In this document: one piece after another, positions 54,402-62,931 of the stretch | Position numbering within the stretch: the first letter of the stretch is position 1 | Layout of the letters: the number at the start of each line of letters is the position of its first letter | Assembly: GCA_040183005.1 (NCBI GenBank) | Contig: JAMPIW010000007.1 | Span: forward strand, 734,188 to 798,187 | Origin: Gammaproteobacteria bacterium | Lineage (GTDB): Bacteria; Pseudomonadota; Gammaproteobacteria; Ga0077554; Ga007554 | DNA length: 64,000 nt | Direction of reading: 5' to 3' | The notes under the pieces: model-generated | Databases searched by the model: none | What the model saw: the letters and a program-made list of their open reading frames with translations, nothing else | What the model was told of the DNA's origin: nothing | Program-made: the position numbers and the translations under genes

Positions 54402-54848
54402 ATGAAAATATGGCCATCCATCGTGGCGCTGCTTGCCAGTTGCATCATCGCTTCGGCCTGGGCGGAAAGTGCCATTAAAAACACGCCTCTTTTGAAATCC
54501 ACGACGACCACCATCGGAGACAAGATTCAATATCTGCAAACCAATAAGCCAGAAGTCACCTCGCTGATCATTCAACTCGAACCAGGCGCGGAAACCGGCT
54601 GGCACAAGCATCCCGTACCCACTTATGCCTATGTCCAGACAGGAAACCTTACGGTCGATATGCAAGACCGTTCACGGCATGAATTTCCGGCAGGCACGGC
54701 CTTTGTCGAAGTAATGAACACCTGGCACAACGGGAAAAATTTTGGCAAAACGCCGGTAACGATTTTGGTATTCTATTCCGGTGAAGAAGGCAGGTCGAAT
54801 GTCATATGGCCGGATAAAGAGACCATCATCAACCCATCCAGCAAATAG
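54402..54848 (+). CDS. Secreted cupin-domain protein
   Basis: The 148-residue protein has a signal peptide (MKIWPSIVALLASCIIASAWAE) and a cupin core: LEPGAETGWHKHPVPTYAYVQTG, with the HxH pair (HKH) but not the usual motif 1 Glu, then EFPAGTAFVEVMNTWHNGKN supplying a later His. The fold may bind a metal, but no substrate is evident. It is placed 15 bp after pyrR and 18 bp before pyrB, so it is probably cotranscribed with the pyrimidine genes, although the signal peptide puts the protein in the periplasm. Confidence 0.88.
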   Translation: MKIWPSIVALLASCIIASAWAESAIKNTPLLKSTTTTIGDKIQYLQTNKPEVTSLIIQLEPGAETGWHKHPVPTYAYVQTGNLTVDMQDRSRHEFPAGTAFVEVMNTWHNGKNFGKTPVTILVFYSGEEGRSNVIWPDKETIINPSSK

Positions 54849-54866
54849 AAAGATGCAACCCGCGAC

Positions 54867-55847
54867 ATGAGACGCCACAATATACAGCTCGACAAAAACG
54901 GCCGTCTGCGCCACTTTCTAACCATTGAGGGTTTGAACCGCAAACTGCTGGTGGAAATACTGGATACCGCCGAATCGTTTTCCGGCGTCACAGAGCAATC
55001 CATCAAGAAAGTCCCCCTGTTGCGCGGCAAGACTATCGTCAATCTGTTCTTCGAAGCCAGCACGCGCACCCGCACTACTTTTGAACTCGCCGCCAAGCGC
55101 CTCTCAGCAGACGTGCTTAACATCAATGTCGCGGCCTCGGCGACCAGCAAGGGCGAAAGCCTGCTCGACACGTTGCACAACCTTCAGGCAATGCACTGCG
55201 ATATGTTCGTGGTGCGGCATGACCGCAGCGGTGCGGCGCATTTTATTGCCCAGCATGTCGCACCGCACATCAGCGTGATCAATGCCGGTGATGGCCGCCA
55301 TGCGCACCCTACCCAGGCGATGCTGGACATGTTCACCATTCGCCGCCACAAAAAGGACTTTGCGCCGCTCAATATCGCCATCGTTGGCGACATTCTGCAT
55401 TCGCGAGTGGCGCGCTCGCAGATCCATGCACTGACCACGCTCGGCGTCAACGAAGTGCGCGTTATCGGGCCTGAAACCCTGATGCCCGCCGATGTTGAAG
55501 CCCTCGGTGTGCATGTCCATCACGATCTGCGCGAGGGGTTGCGCGATGTTGATGTGGTGATCACGCTGCGCCTGCAACACGAACGCATGCGCGGTGCATT
55601 GCTGCCCAGTGAACATGAATATTTTCGCCTTTTCGGGCTGACGGAAGAAAAACTTGCGCTCGCCAAGCCGGATGTCATCGTCATGCACCCCGGCCCCATC
55701 AATCGCGGCGTCGAGATCGACTCGGCAGTCGCCGATGGTTCGCGTTCCGTGATCCTTGAACAGGTCACACATGGCATCGCGGTTCGCATGGCGATCATGT
55801 CAATGGCCATGTCCTCTCACGCAAATATTGAAGGAGAGATCACCTGA
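54867..55847 (+). CDS. pyrB: Aspartate carbamoyltransferase catalytic subunit
   Basis: The 326-residue protein shows the carbamoyl-phosphate loop [19 protein letters not shown], then [39 protein letters not shown] and [10 protein letters not shown]. It joins carbamoyl phosphate and aspartate to carbamoyl-aspartate. Its stop overlaps the pyrC' start (TGATG). No pyrI regulatory subunit is present; the coupling to a non-catalytic dihydroorotase is the Pseudomonas-type ATCase arrangement, where the two proteins form one dodecamer. Confidence 0.97.
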   Translation: MRRHNIQLDKNGRLRHFLTIEGLNRKLLVEILDTAESFSGVTEQSIKKVPLLRGKTIVNLFFEASTRTRTTFELAAKRLSADVLNINVAASATSKGESLLDTLHNLQAMHCDMFVVRHDRSGAAHFIAQHVAPHISVINAGDGRHAHPTQAMLDMFTIRRHKKDFAPLNIAIVGDILHSRVARSQIHALTTLGVNEVRVIGPETLMPADVEALGVHVHHDLREGLRDVDVVITLRLQHERMRGALLPSEHEYFRLFGLTEEKLALAKPDVIVMHPGPINRGVEIDSAVADGSRSVILEQVTHGIAVRMAIMSMAMSSHANIEGEIT

Positions 55848-57130
55848 TGCGCCTGCGCATTTCAAATGGACGTGTTATCGACCCTGCCAACACCATTGAT
55901 GGCGTGCAGGATGTCTTCATCGCCGATGGCCGCATCCTAGCCATCGGCGATGCTTTTCAAGGCTTTACGGCAGACCGTGAAATCGACGCCACCGGCCTGA
56001 TTGTTTGCCCCGGCCTGGTAGACCTGTGCGCCCGCCTGCGCGAACCCGGCCAGGAACATAAGGGCACTATCGCCAGCGAAACATTGGCGGCAGCCAGCGC
56101 GGGCATCACTACCTTGTGTTGCCCGCCGGATACCAACCCCGTGATTGATACGCCTGCGGTCATCGAACTCATCCGTAACCGCGCCGAGGCGGCAGGATAC
56201 GCACGGATTGTACCGCTGGGCGCACTCACTGAAGGGTTGGCGGGGGAAAGTTTGAGTGAAATGGCAGCATTAAAAGAGGCGGGCTGTGCCGGGGTCAGCA
56301 ATGCTCTGCGCCCCATCACCAATACCCATGTATTGCGCTGCGCCATGGAATACGCCGCCACGCATGGCCTGACGGTATTTTTAAACCCCGAAGACCCCTG
56401 GTTGCGCAACAAAGGCTGCATGCACGAAGGCGCTGTCAGCACCCGCCTTGGCTTACCCGCCATCCCCGAATCCGCCGAGACTGCGGCGGTGGCGCGCGAT
56501 CTGATGCTGATTGAACAGACCGGGGTACGCGCGCACTTCTGCAGGCTGTCTACAGCACGTGCGGTACGCATGGTGGCGCGCGCACGTTACGATGGCCTGC
56601 CGGTTAGCGCGGATGTGAGCGCGCATCACTTATATCTCACGGAAATGGACGTGGCCGACTTCAACAGCCAATGCCATGTCACCCCGCCATTGCGCACCCA
56701 ACGCGACCGCGATGGGTTGCGCGCAGGCTTGGCGCGTGGCGCTGTGGCGGCGATCTGCTCCGACCACCAGCCGCATGAGCCGGATGCCAAGCTGGCCCCC
56801 TTCAGCGCCACTGAGCCGGGCATATCCTCCCTTGATACCCTGTTGCCGCTCAGCCTGCGGCTGGTGGATGAAGATGTGCTCACGCTCAGCGAAGTTCTGG
56901 CGTGCCTAACCCATAAGCCCGCGCAAATCCTCGGCATCGAGGCCGGCACGCTAAGCACGGGAGCGGCTGCGGACATCTGCATTTTCGACCCGCAACGCTA
57001 TTGGGAATTGACGGAAAGCACCCTGCAAAGCCGCGGCCGTAACACGCCGTTCATGGGATGGGAATTCAAAGGCCGCGTGACCCATACACTGTTGGCAGGC
57101 AAGATTGTGTATGAGTTGGCGGATTCTTGA
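55847..57130 (+). CDS. Non-catalytic dihydroorotase-like ATCase subunit (PyrC'/PyrX)
   Basis: The 427-residue amidohydrolase-fold protein matches dihydroorotase throughout: VCPGLVDLCARLREPGQEHKGTI, TTLCCPPDTNPVIDT, HLYLTEMDVADFNSQCHVTPPLR and ICSDHQPHEPDAK. However, the metal-binding HxH of the active enzyme (DLHVHLREPG) is replaced by DLCARLREPG, and the later CEDxxL region is NPEDPWL, so both metal sites are broken. In Pseudomonas such PyrC' proteins are needed to assemble PyrB but do not catalyse. A true pyrC must be elsewhere. Coupled to pyrB by TGATG. Confidence 0.93.
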   Translation: MRLRISNGRVIDPANTIDGVQDVFIADGRILAIGDAFQGFTADREIDATGLIVCPGLVDLCARLREPGQEHKGTIASETLAAASAGITTLCCPPDTNPVIDTPAVIELIRNRAEAAGYARIVPLGALTEGLAGESLSEMAALKEAGCAGVSNALRPITNTHVLRCAMEYAATHGLTVFLNPEDPWLRNKGCMHEGAVSTRLGLPAIPESAETAAVARDLMLIEQTGVRAHFCRLSTARAVRMVARARYDGLPVSADVSAHHLYLTEMDVADFNSQCHVTPPLRTQRDRDGLRAGLARGAVAAICSDHQPHEPDAKLAPFSATEPGISSLDTLLPLSLRLVDEDVLTLSEVLACLTHKPAQILGIEAGTLSTGAAADICIFDPQRYWELTESTLQSRGRNTPFMGWEFKGRVTHTLLAGKIVYELADS

Positions 57131-57717
57131 ACCTCAGACTGATCTTCACAGTGCTGGCCGCACTGGCCATTGCAGCGCCATCCAACGCGGCAGCAGTGGG
57201 CAAATCGCCCGCCTCCCGCTATGCGTCTCTTGTGGGTGTAGTCTTCACCCAGAAAGATGGCCTGCAATGCCTGGAAACCCAGCGCGCGGATTTGGTCAAA
57301 GGCATGCCGGTTATGATTGTGACGCCGGGCGGCCCGGGCGAACCGCAATCGTTGATTAAGGCCGAAGTGGCGGGGCCAGCATGTGGCGATAATGGTACGC
57401 AAACGGTCTCGATAGACGACAGTCAGCCGCAAACACGCTATGCACTTAAATTACTTCAAAATGATCAGGCTGCCGCCTTTGGATTCGGAATTATTGGAAA
57501 ACATGTTGCATTGAAAGAGAAAAATGGCACGGTACAGGCCAAATTCGGCCTCGAAAAAAAACCTGCGCATTTTTCTCAATGCACCAGCAAGGAAGGTATA
57601 CACCTTAACGTATGGCCAGGATCTCCCCTCAAGGAAAAAAGCCGCTGGCACGCCTACTATCACCTTGGATTTGATGTGGAGCCATCATGCACGGATAAAG
57701 AAACAGGCAATCCCTGA
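57127..57717 (+). CDS. Hypothetical secreted protein downstream of pyrC'
   Basis: The 196-residue protein begins at a TTG that overlaps the pyrC' stop; an in-frame stop at 57112 rules out a longer start. The N-terminus is a clear signal peptide ending ALAIAAPSNAAA. The mature part has four cysteines, in pairs LQCLETQ/GPACGD and FSQCTSK/EPSCTDK, which could form two disulfides. The rest is beta-rich with no family I recognise. It is probably the last gene of the pyr transcript. Confidence 0.7.
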   Translation: MNLRLIFTVLAALAIAAPSNAAAVGKSPASRYASLVGVVFTQKDGLQCLETQRADLVKGMPVMIVTPGGPGEPQSLIKAEVAGPACGDNGTQTVSIDDSQPQTRYALKLLQNDQAAAFGFGIIGKHVALKEKNGTVQAKFGLEKKPAHFSQCTSKEGIHLNVWPGSPLKEKSRWHAYYHLGFDVEPSCTDKETGNP

Positions 57718-57847
57718 CAGTTATTTTTCTAAAAAACTCAGTTATCCACAAAAGTCACAAAAAACACGAAAATATTCAAATACACATCACTATTTTACTT
57801 GCCACCCATCCGGTGAATTTCGCTGAAGAAATCCATGCTTTTGTTTT

Positions 57848-58156
57848 ATGGCTCCTCAGCGGCGCCAGCCATGGAAGCGACGCGTAAGCGAGCGACGGAT
57901 GAGCGAACATGCGACCGAGGTGCTGCGCTTCGTGACAAACCTTCGTGTACCCTTCACAAACAATCTGGGTGAACGCGCGATCCGAATGCCAAAAGTGAAG
58001 CAAAAAATCTCCGGCTGCTTCCGTACGGTCAAAGGGGCGGAGAACTTCTGCACCATCCGTTCCTACCTCGACACCAGGCACAAACAGGGACACAACACGT
58101 TCGAACTGCTTCGTCGCCCTTTCATGGGCAATCCCCTTCAGCTTGCCTCAGGCTGA
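57848..58156 (+). pseudogene. C-terminal remnant of an IS66-family transposase
   Basis: Residues from about RMSEHATEVLRFVTNL match the C-terminal part of IS66 TnpC: VPFTNNLGERAIRMPKVKQKISGCFRTVKG, with the catalytic Glu region, then FCTIRSYLDTRHKQGHN. The rest of the transposase and the terminal repeats are missing. It resembles, but is clearly not a copy of, the one-ORF element at 17216 and 32340. It sits at the border between the pyr operon and the polysaccharide genes and marks an old insertion. Confidence 0.85.
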
Positions 58157-58160
58157 ATAG

Positions 58161-59438
58161 TCACCTCTCCTGTTTTTGTTCACCATGCCTCTCAAACCAT
58201 GGCTTAAGTTGCCCGTTGGTACCTGCGGGTGCATGTCCTGCCTGGGATTTCAGCATCAACACCTTGCACAGCACCAACATGGCAAACAAGTGATAGTAAA
58301 GATCGAAATATCCCAAACCTAAAAAGGTTCCTGCTGCGGCGTATCCAATCAGGCTCACCTGTAGCATTGACGCCAAATCAGACAGCCATTTTGCATCAGG
58401 GATGCTCTTGGCGTTTTTTATGACCCAGCCACCCGCGCGCCATGCGAACAGCCATAGCATCAAGAACAGGATTAGGCCTACAAAGCCATGCTCACCAAGA
58501 ATCTCAAAATAAATGCTGTGGGCTTCGGTCCGTCCGGCAAAGATTTCAAAACCACCTCCAGTGAGAGGGTTTTTTACTGCGGTATCAAAAGCAAATTGCC
58601 AGGCTTCAATGCGCCCTTGGGCCGATTGATCAGCCTCGTATGTCTTGATGGTATGCATACGGTCAAACCATGACTGAGGCATGAAAGACAATGCTGCGGG
58701 AATGGCAAGACTTAAAAGAATCAGCAGAATAACCTTCTGGCGGCTTTTCATGATGAGAAAAAGACCCATTACGGACATGCCCAGTAGTGCACCGCGTGAT
58801 TGCGTCCCCAATATCGCGATGATGGTAAAAAACATCGCCCCTGCAAGGCCGTTACGCAGCCATATTTGCCGGGTATTTAATTGAAGATACCGCATTAAGG
58901 GGATGGTCATAATCAGCGCAAGGCCAATTTCGTTATTGCCGCCGATAAACGTGCCATTCGGCCCCATGACATGCTCACCACCACCGCTAGTGATAGTAAA
59001 AATTCCGCCCTTGATCCCATAAAACCCTAATGACAGGGCAATGATCCAGACCAGCGCATGCAAGCGTTCGCGGGTATTAATGAGTATCAGCGTCAGAAAA
59101 ATCATTAGCTGAATCTTGGCAATTTTCTCCATCTGCACCCATGCCAGACTGGGATACTGCGCGAAAAAGGTGGTCACCAGCATCCATAAAATAAATATCA
59201 ACAATAAGACCGTTTCCTTGGTCCATGGAATACGCTTGGACTCTTTCGAGAAAACAAAAGCAACGAGTGTGACAACTCCTACGATCATGGCAAAGGGGTA
59301 ATTAACGGCAAAACCCCAGGTTAGCCGGTGTGGATTCATATACCCAAGCCACGACCAGACCAATATTCCAATGTAAGGTTGCAGAAAGATCGAAGGAATG
59401 CTGCCCAGGACAACCAGTGTAACGAAAATATCTCTCAT
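58161..59438 (-). CDS. O-antigen ligase-like protein, exosortase A-associated type
   Basis: The 425-residue membrane protein has about 10-12 hydrophobic segments and starts MRDIFVTLVVLGSIPSIFLQPYIGILVWSWLGYMNPHRLTWGFA, matching the family annotated as probable O-glycosylation ligase of exosortase A systems (TIGR03097). The Wzy_C-type loop includes NNEIGLAL and GRTEAHSIYFEILGEHGFVGL. It would transfer or polymerise glycans at the periplasmic face. It is the last gene of the leftward polysaccharide cluster. Confidence 0.85.
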   Translation of the reverse strand: MRDIFVTLVVLGSIPSIFLQPYIGILVWSWLGYMNPHRLTWGFAVNYPFAMIVGVVTLVAFVFSKESKRIPWTKETVLLLIFILWMLVTTFFAQYPSLAWVQMEKIAKIQLMIFLTLILINTRERLHALVWIIALSLGFYGIKGGIFTITSGGGEHVMGPNGTFIGGNNEIGLALIMTIPLMRYLQLNTRQIWLRNGLAGAMFFTIIAILGTQSRGALLGMSVMGLFLIMKSRQKVILLILLSLAIPAALSFMPQSWFDRMHTIKTYEADQSAQGRIEAWQFAFDTAVKNPLTGGGFEIFAGRTEAHSIYFEILGEHGFVGLILFLMLWLFAWRAGGWVIKNAKSIPDAKWLSDLASMLQVSLIGYAAAGTFLGLGYFDLYYHLFAMLVLCKVLMLKSQAGHAPAGTNGQLKPWFERHGEQKQER

Positions 59439-59483
59439 GGTGTTTTACCGCCATGGCAGTTTGTTGACAGTATCGCCACCTTA

Positions 59484-60290
59484 TTATTTCCTGAACCAGA
59501 AAACACGCTGTTGTAAACAGATCCCTTTCAAGAGTCCATTTCGTAATAGCTGCGCCAATTTACGCTCATGCCATAAGCCCCGATCTTTCACTTGGTAAAG
59601 GTGTCCTTTGCTGGTTTGTGCTTGACCCAACTGTTCCCCCTGTTCCAGCCGATCAAACAGTTCCGCATAAATTTCCGCACTGTCACGCACGGCTCGCCAG
59701 AAGAGCGTCAATTCATCATCCCCCTCTTCCACAGACGGGCTGATGTGAGCAATGAGTTTTCCTGAGTCTATGCCGGCATCGATAAAATGGAGGGTGCAGC
59801 CCACCTGTTCAGGCTCCTTGTTGTAAAGCGCCCAAAAAGTATTGTCGGCACCACGGTAATTTGGCGAAAGGCCGCCATGTAAATTCACGATGCCTAGCCG
59901 CCCTTTTTTTAGCAGCTCTCCGCGTATCAATGATGTGCCAAACACAGCGATGATGTCTGGATTGCATTTTTCAACCCATGCAATGACATCCGGATGATTG
60001 ATGTGTGGCACTTCCACCAGCAAATCTTCTCGTTCAAGGCGAGGGTTCTGTTCGCCAAAGAAAAAAGTGGCTTCGCCACCGCCTGTGTAGCGCTTCCGGT
60101 CACGCAGCCAGCGCCATGCTTTGCGAAAGAAATTATCGGGCCTTAGCAGTTTCGCAATCTTTTTTGCACTCCAGTGACTTCCAGTCTCCTGGATGATAGC
60201 GACCGGGTTGGCGGCGCGGCATAACCTGTTGGCCACGTACAAGTGGCGTGGAGAGCGTCCGCAGAGGATCATAACTGCCAGTTTAGACAT
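59484..60290 (-). CDS. Formyltransferase-like protein of the polysaccharide cluster
   Basis: The 268-residue protein has the formyltransferase catalytic features: NLHGGLSPNYRGADNTFWALYN (Asn-His pair) and TLHFIDAGIDSGKLI (catalytic Asp). The N-terminus (MSKLAVMILCGRSPRHLYVANRLC) is the Rossmann part. Such enzymes use 10-formyl-THF to formylate amino sugars; the sugar here is unknown. Its ATG lies within the stop region of the toroid gene (8-bp overlap), so the two are coupled. Confidence 0.88.
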   Translation of the reverse strand: MSKLAVMILCGRSPRHLYVANRLCRAANPVAIIQETGSHWSAKKIAKLLRPDNFFRKAWRWLRDRKRYTGGGEATFFFGEQNPRLEREDLLVEVPHINHPDVIAWVEKCNPDIIAVFGTSLIRGELLKKGRLGIVNLHGGLSPNYRGADNTFWALYNKEPEQVGCTLHFIDAGIDSGKLIAHISPSVEEGDDELTLFWRAVRDSAEIYAELFDRLEQGEQLGQAQTSKGHLYQVKDRGLWHERKLAQLLRNGLLKGICLQQRVFWFRK

Positions 60291-61500
60291 GGTGTTGAAT
60301 CTCTACAGCGCGTTCCTTTACGTTGGGTACAGGTGGTATGGCGATGTCCGCCATGTCCATCATCAGCGCATCCGCGAAAAACTTCGCGGCCCAGTTGGGA
60401 TATTCAAATCTTGAATACCCCCCCCAGATGGGTGCTGATCCTGCGATGCCGCCTCTTACTGCGCTGCTTGGATCATTGAGCCGATGATTTTTTTTCAGAT
60501 AGCTCAGTGCGCGGCGCGCAGGTTCCTTGAACTCGATTACGCCGCAATCCTGAGCAAGACGCGTCCAGTTAAGGCCCATTTGCGCAACGCCCGTCAGGCA
60601 GCAATAGGTTGATTTTGGAACCCAACCATCGCCGTATGTTCCTGCAAGCCAGCCGTCTTCACGCTGTGCCGTTGACATGGCTTTGGCAGCCTTGACTGCT
60701 GCACCGATATAGCGGTCGTCACCCAGTAATATGCCACTTTCCAGGAATCCCCGGATGGCATAGGCAATCGTGTGGGTAAACGGCGCTCGGTCGAGCGTGA
60801 AGGCGTTGGTGGCAAACCAGCCTGAATCCGTTTGCTGGGTAAGCGCCCAATTGAGGTTGTGCATCGCCGCATTTTTTAACGTCGGCTCTTCCGCTACCAT
60901 CCCTGTGCTGAGCAATGCCCAGGTTCCGCGAGTATTGTATGTGTGAGGTAGCGCGTTGTGCTCATAGCGGCGCCAGCAACCATCTTCATCTTGCTGCCTG
61001 GCTAGCCAGTGCCCGGCTTTTACTGCGGAAAGCAAACACTCTGAGCGACCCAGTTGCAGATAACCCGCTAACATGCCGTGCATAATCTGCCCAGTGTTGA
61101 AAATAACAGGCTGGCTACCTGGTTCGCCGAAGTGGCCGGGAAAAGCACCGTCGGCCTGCTGTACTGACAGCTCCCAGTCGATCATGCGGTGCGCCCGGCG
61201 CAACAATTCAGGCTGATCTAACAGCTTCGCGGCTGCTATAAAAGTTTCGATGATATAGCCCGTTGTTTCCGGGTAACTTGGCAGCCAGCCATCCTCAAAG
61301 CTCCAGCCTGCCGAGACTCCACCCGCATCGGATTTTCCGTCTCTTGCGTCTTGCGCCACACACAGCCATTCGATTGCCGCCCGCAGATGGGTAATATGAT
61401 CCTGCTCGGGCTGACTCGACATCGACATCACATCCTGAGCGATGAGACGAAAATGGCGTGGTCGCCAGGGTTTATAGCCAATAAGTTTACTGAGGCTCAT
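60283..61500 (-). CDS. Alpha/alpha-toroid (squalene cyclase-like repeat) protein
   Basis: The 405-residue soluble protein has at least four repeats resembling QW motifs: QQADGAFPG, QQDEDGCWRR, QQTDSGWFA and QREDGWLAG, alternating with helices. This indicates an alpha/alpha barrel as in squalene cyclase, prenyltransferases and many glycan-acting enzymes. The N-terminal part has GWSFEDGWLPSYPETTGYIIET. No DxDD cyclase motif is seen, so a cyclase role is unlikely; a glycan lyase or epimerase role is more plausible given the neighbours. Function unknown. Confidence 0.75.
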   Translation of the reverse strand: MSLSKLIGYKPWRPRHFRLIAQDVMSMSSQPEQDHITHLRAAIEWLCVAQDARDGKSDAGGVSAGWSFEDGWLPSYPETTGYIIETFIAAAKLLDQPELLRRAHRMIDWELSVQQADGAFPGHFGEPGSQPVIFNTGQIMHGMLAGYLQLGRSECLLSAVKAGHWLARQQDEDGCWRRYEHNALPHTYNTRGTWALLSTGMVAEEPTLKNAAMHNLNWALTQQTDSGWFATNAFTLDRAPFTHTIAYAIRGFLESGILLGDDRYIGAAVKAAKAMSTAQREDGWLAGTYGDGWVPKSTYCCLTGVAQMGLNWTRLAQDCGVIEFKEPARRALSYLKKNHRLNDPSSAVRGGIAGSAPIWGGYSRFEYPNWAAKFFADALMMDMADIAIPPVPNVKERAVEIQHHV

Positions 61501-61512
61501 TGTTTTATTTCT

Positions 61513-62931
61513 CTACAAAGACTGTTCTTGAGTTTGCCCGATAGCGCCTACTCCGGCAGGCAGCGCCACATGGCTGACGACATAACGGTGTTTCCCGGAG
61601 GCTTCTGGAGGAATGTCGTCCACCAGACGCACTTCAACCCTGACATCCGTACTCAATCGCGCCTGAATCCCCTGTATGATTTTTTTGCTGAAATCAGGTT
61701 GCCAATGTTGATTTGGAACGATCAGGATTTCCACCCTGTCCACGGTATGCTGGATAAATTTAAATTCCCCTATCCCCTCCGTCGCCCTTAGCACATAAAT
61801 TACCGCGAGCGCGTGCATCACCGTGCCGTCCGGGTGAATAACAAAATCCGTGGCGCGGCCTATCACTTCTGAAATAACGTGCAGTCCCCTGCCCTCTTTG
61901 CATGCTTCATCGGCACAACGCACCATGTCGCCGGTACGATAGCGGATAAATGGTTGGGCCTGGGAACATAGGCCCGTCATCACCGCTTCTCCAATCTGCC
62001 CGGGGGCAACGGGGTGGCCATTCGGATCGAGAACTTCAAGAATGATGCTTTCGCTCATGAGTAGCATCTGGCCTTGAGGTGTTTCGTGGGCGGTAAAACC
62101 GATGTCGCGGCTGCCGAATTCATTGGCTGCCGGTACGCCAAAGACAGACTGGATCAATGTTCTTTGATAGGGATATAGCGGCTCACCGGTGGTACACACC
62201 ACCTTCAAACCGGGCAAGTTAAGCTTTATACCGCGCGCATCTACCCTCGCCGCCAGGAGCGCCACGCTACTGGCATAGCCATAGATACATTTTGGCTGAA
62301 AATTATGGATGGCGTCGATGTAGGCATCCATATTCGATATCGACATATCGAAGGCATTTAGAACCAGTTGATTGAGCATACGGTCGCGCAGGGTTTTAAT
62401 GCGATCCGTTTTGTTCAATTCCACGGGTGCTCCCCATAGATATACTTCCCGGTCGCCCACATCAACGCCCCACCAGCGGCGCGCCCGGATGCGCCCAGCC
62501 GCATCGGATCCCTGGCGGCTACGGCCATAGTAGAAGATCAAGGGCTGGCCGCTGGAACCGCCTGTGTTGTATTTGAACGCCCCGCCTGGAACATCGCGCC
62601 ATGCGATATCATCAATGTTTGCCATCGCGTCTGCCTTATTCATTGTCGGCAGGCGTTGCAGATCTTCCATGCTCAGCGACGCGCCACTTCCCAACGCAAT
62701 ACCCGCCTCGCGGATTCGATTGGCGTGCCAGGGGCTGTGCTTGAGCGCCAGGTCAAGCAGCTCGCCAAGTTTAACCATTTGAAGTCTTTCTATCTCTTCC
62801 CTGGAAAGCCACTGGCTCCGCTCCAGGGTATCCAGATAGGGGAAAGTAGGACGATGCATCAAATGTTCGTGCAATGGAAAAAGAACGCTAGACACCCAGT
62901 TAGCGTACCAGTTGCGCGAGGTACTCATCAT
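61513..62931 (-). CDS. Phenylacetate-CoA ligase family (PaaK/CapK-like) adenylate-forming protein
   Basis: The 472-residue protein has FKYNTGGSSGQPLIFYYGRS (ATP-binding P-loop-like), RRWWGVDVGDREVYLWGAP, and PFIRYRTGDMVRCADEAC (adenylation A8-type motif). This matches the PaaK/CapK family found in capsule and exopolysaccharide clusters. The acid it activates is unknown. Its ATG overlaps the glycosyltransferase stop (ATGA). It probably activates an acyl group for decoration of the polysaccharide. Confidence 0.87.
   Translation of the reverse strand: MMSTSRNWYANWVSSVLFPLHEHLMHRPTFPYLDTLERSQWLSREEIERLQMVKLGELLDLALKHSPWHANRIREAGIALGSGASLSMEDLQRLPTMNKADAMANIDDIAWRDVPGGAFKYNTGGSSGQPLIFYYGRSRQGSDAAGRIRARRWWGVDVGDREVYLWGAPVELNKTDRIKTLRDRMLNQLVLNAFDMSISNMDAYIDAIHNFQPKCIYGYASSVALLAARVDARGIKLNLPGLKVVCTTGEPLYPYQRTLIQSVFGVPAANEFGSRDIGFTAHETPQGQMLLMSESIILEVLDPNGHPVAPGQIGEAVMTGLCSQAQPFIRYRTGDMVRCADEACKEGRGLHVISEVIGRATDFVIHPDGTVMHALAVIYVLRATEGIGEFKFIQHTVDRVEILIVPNQHWQPDFSKKIIQGIQARLSTDVRVEVRLVDDIPPEASGKHRYVVSHVALPAGVGAIGQTQEQSL

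Noticed and set aside
57742..57750. Perfect DnaA box TTATCCACA
   Set aside because: A single 9-mer is expected by chance about every 130 kb counting both strands, and there is no cluster of boxes, AT-rich unwinding region or replication gene nearby.
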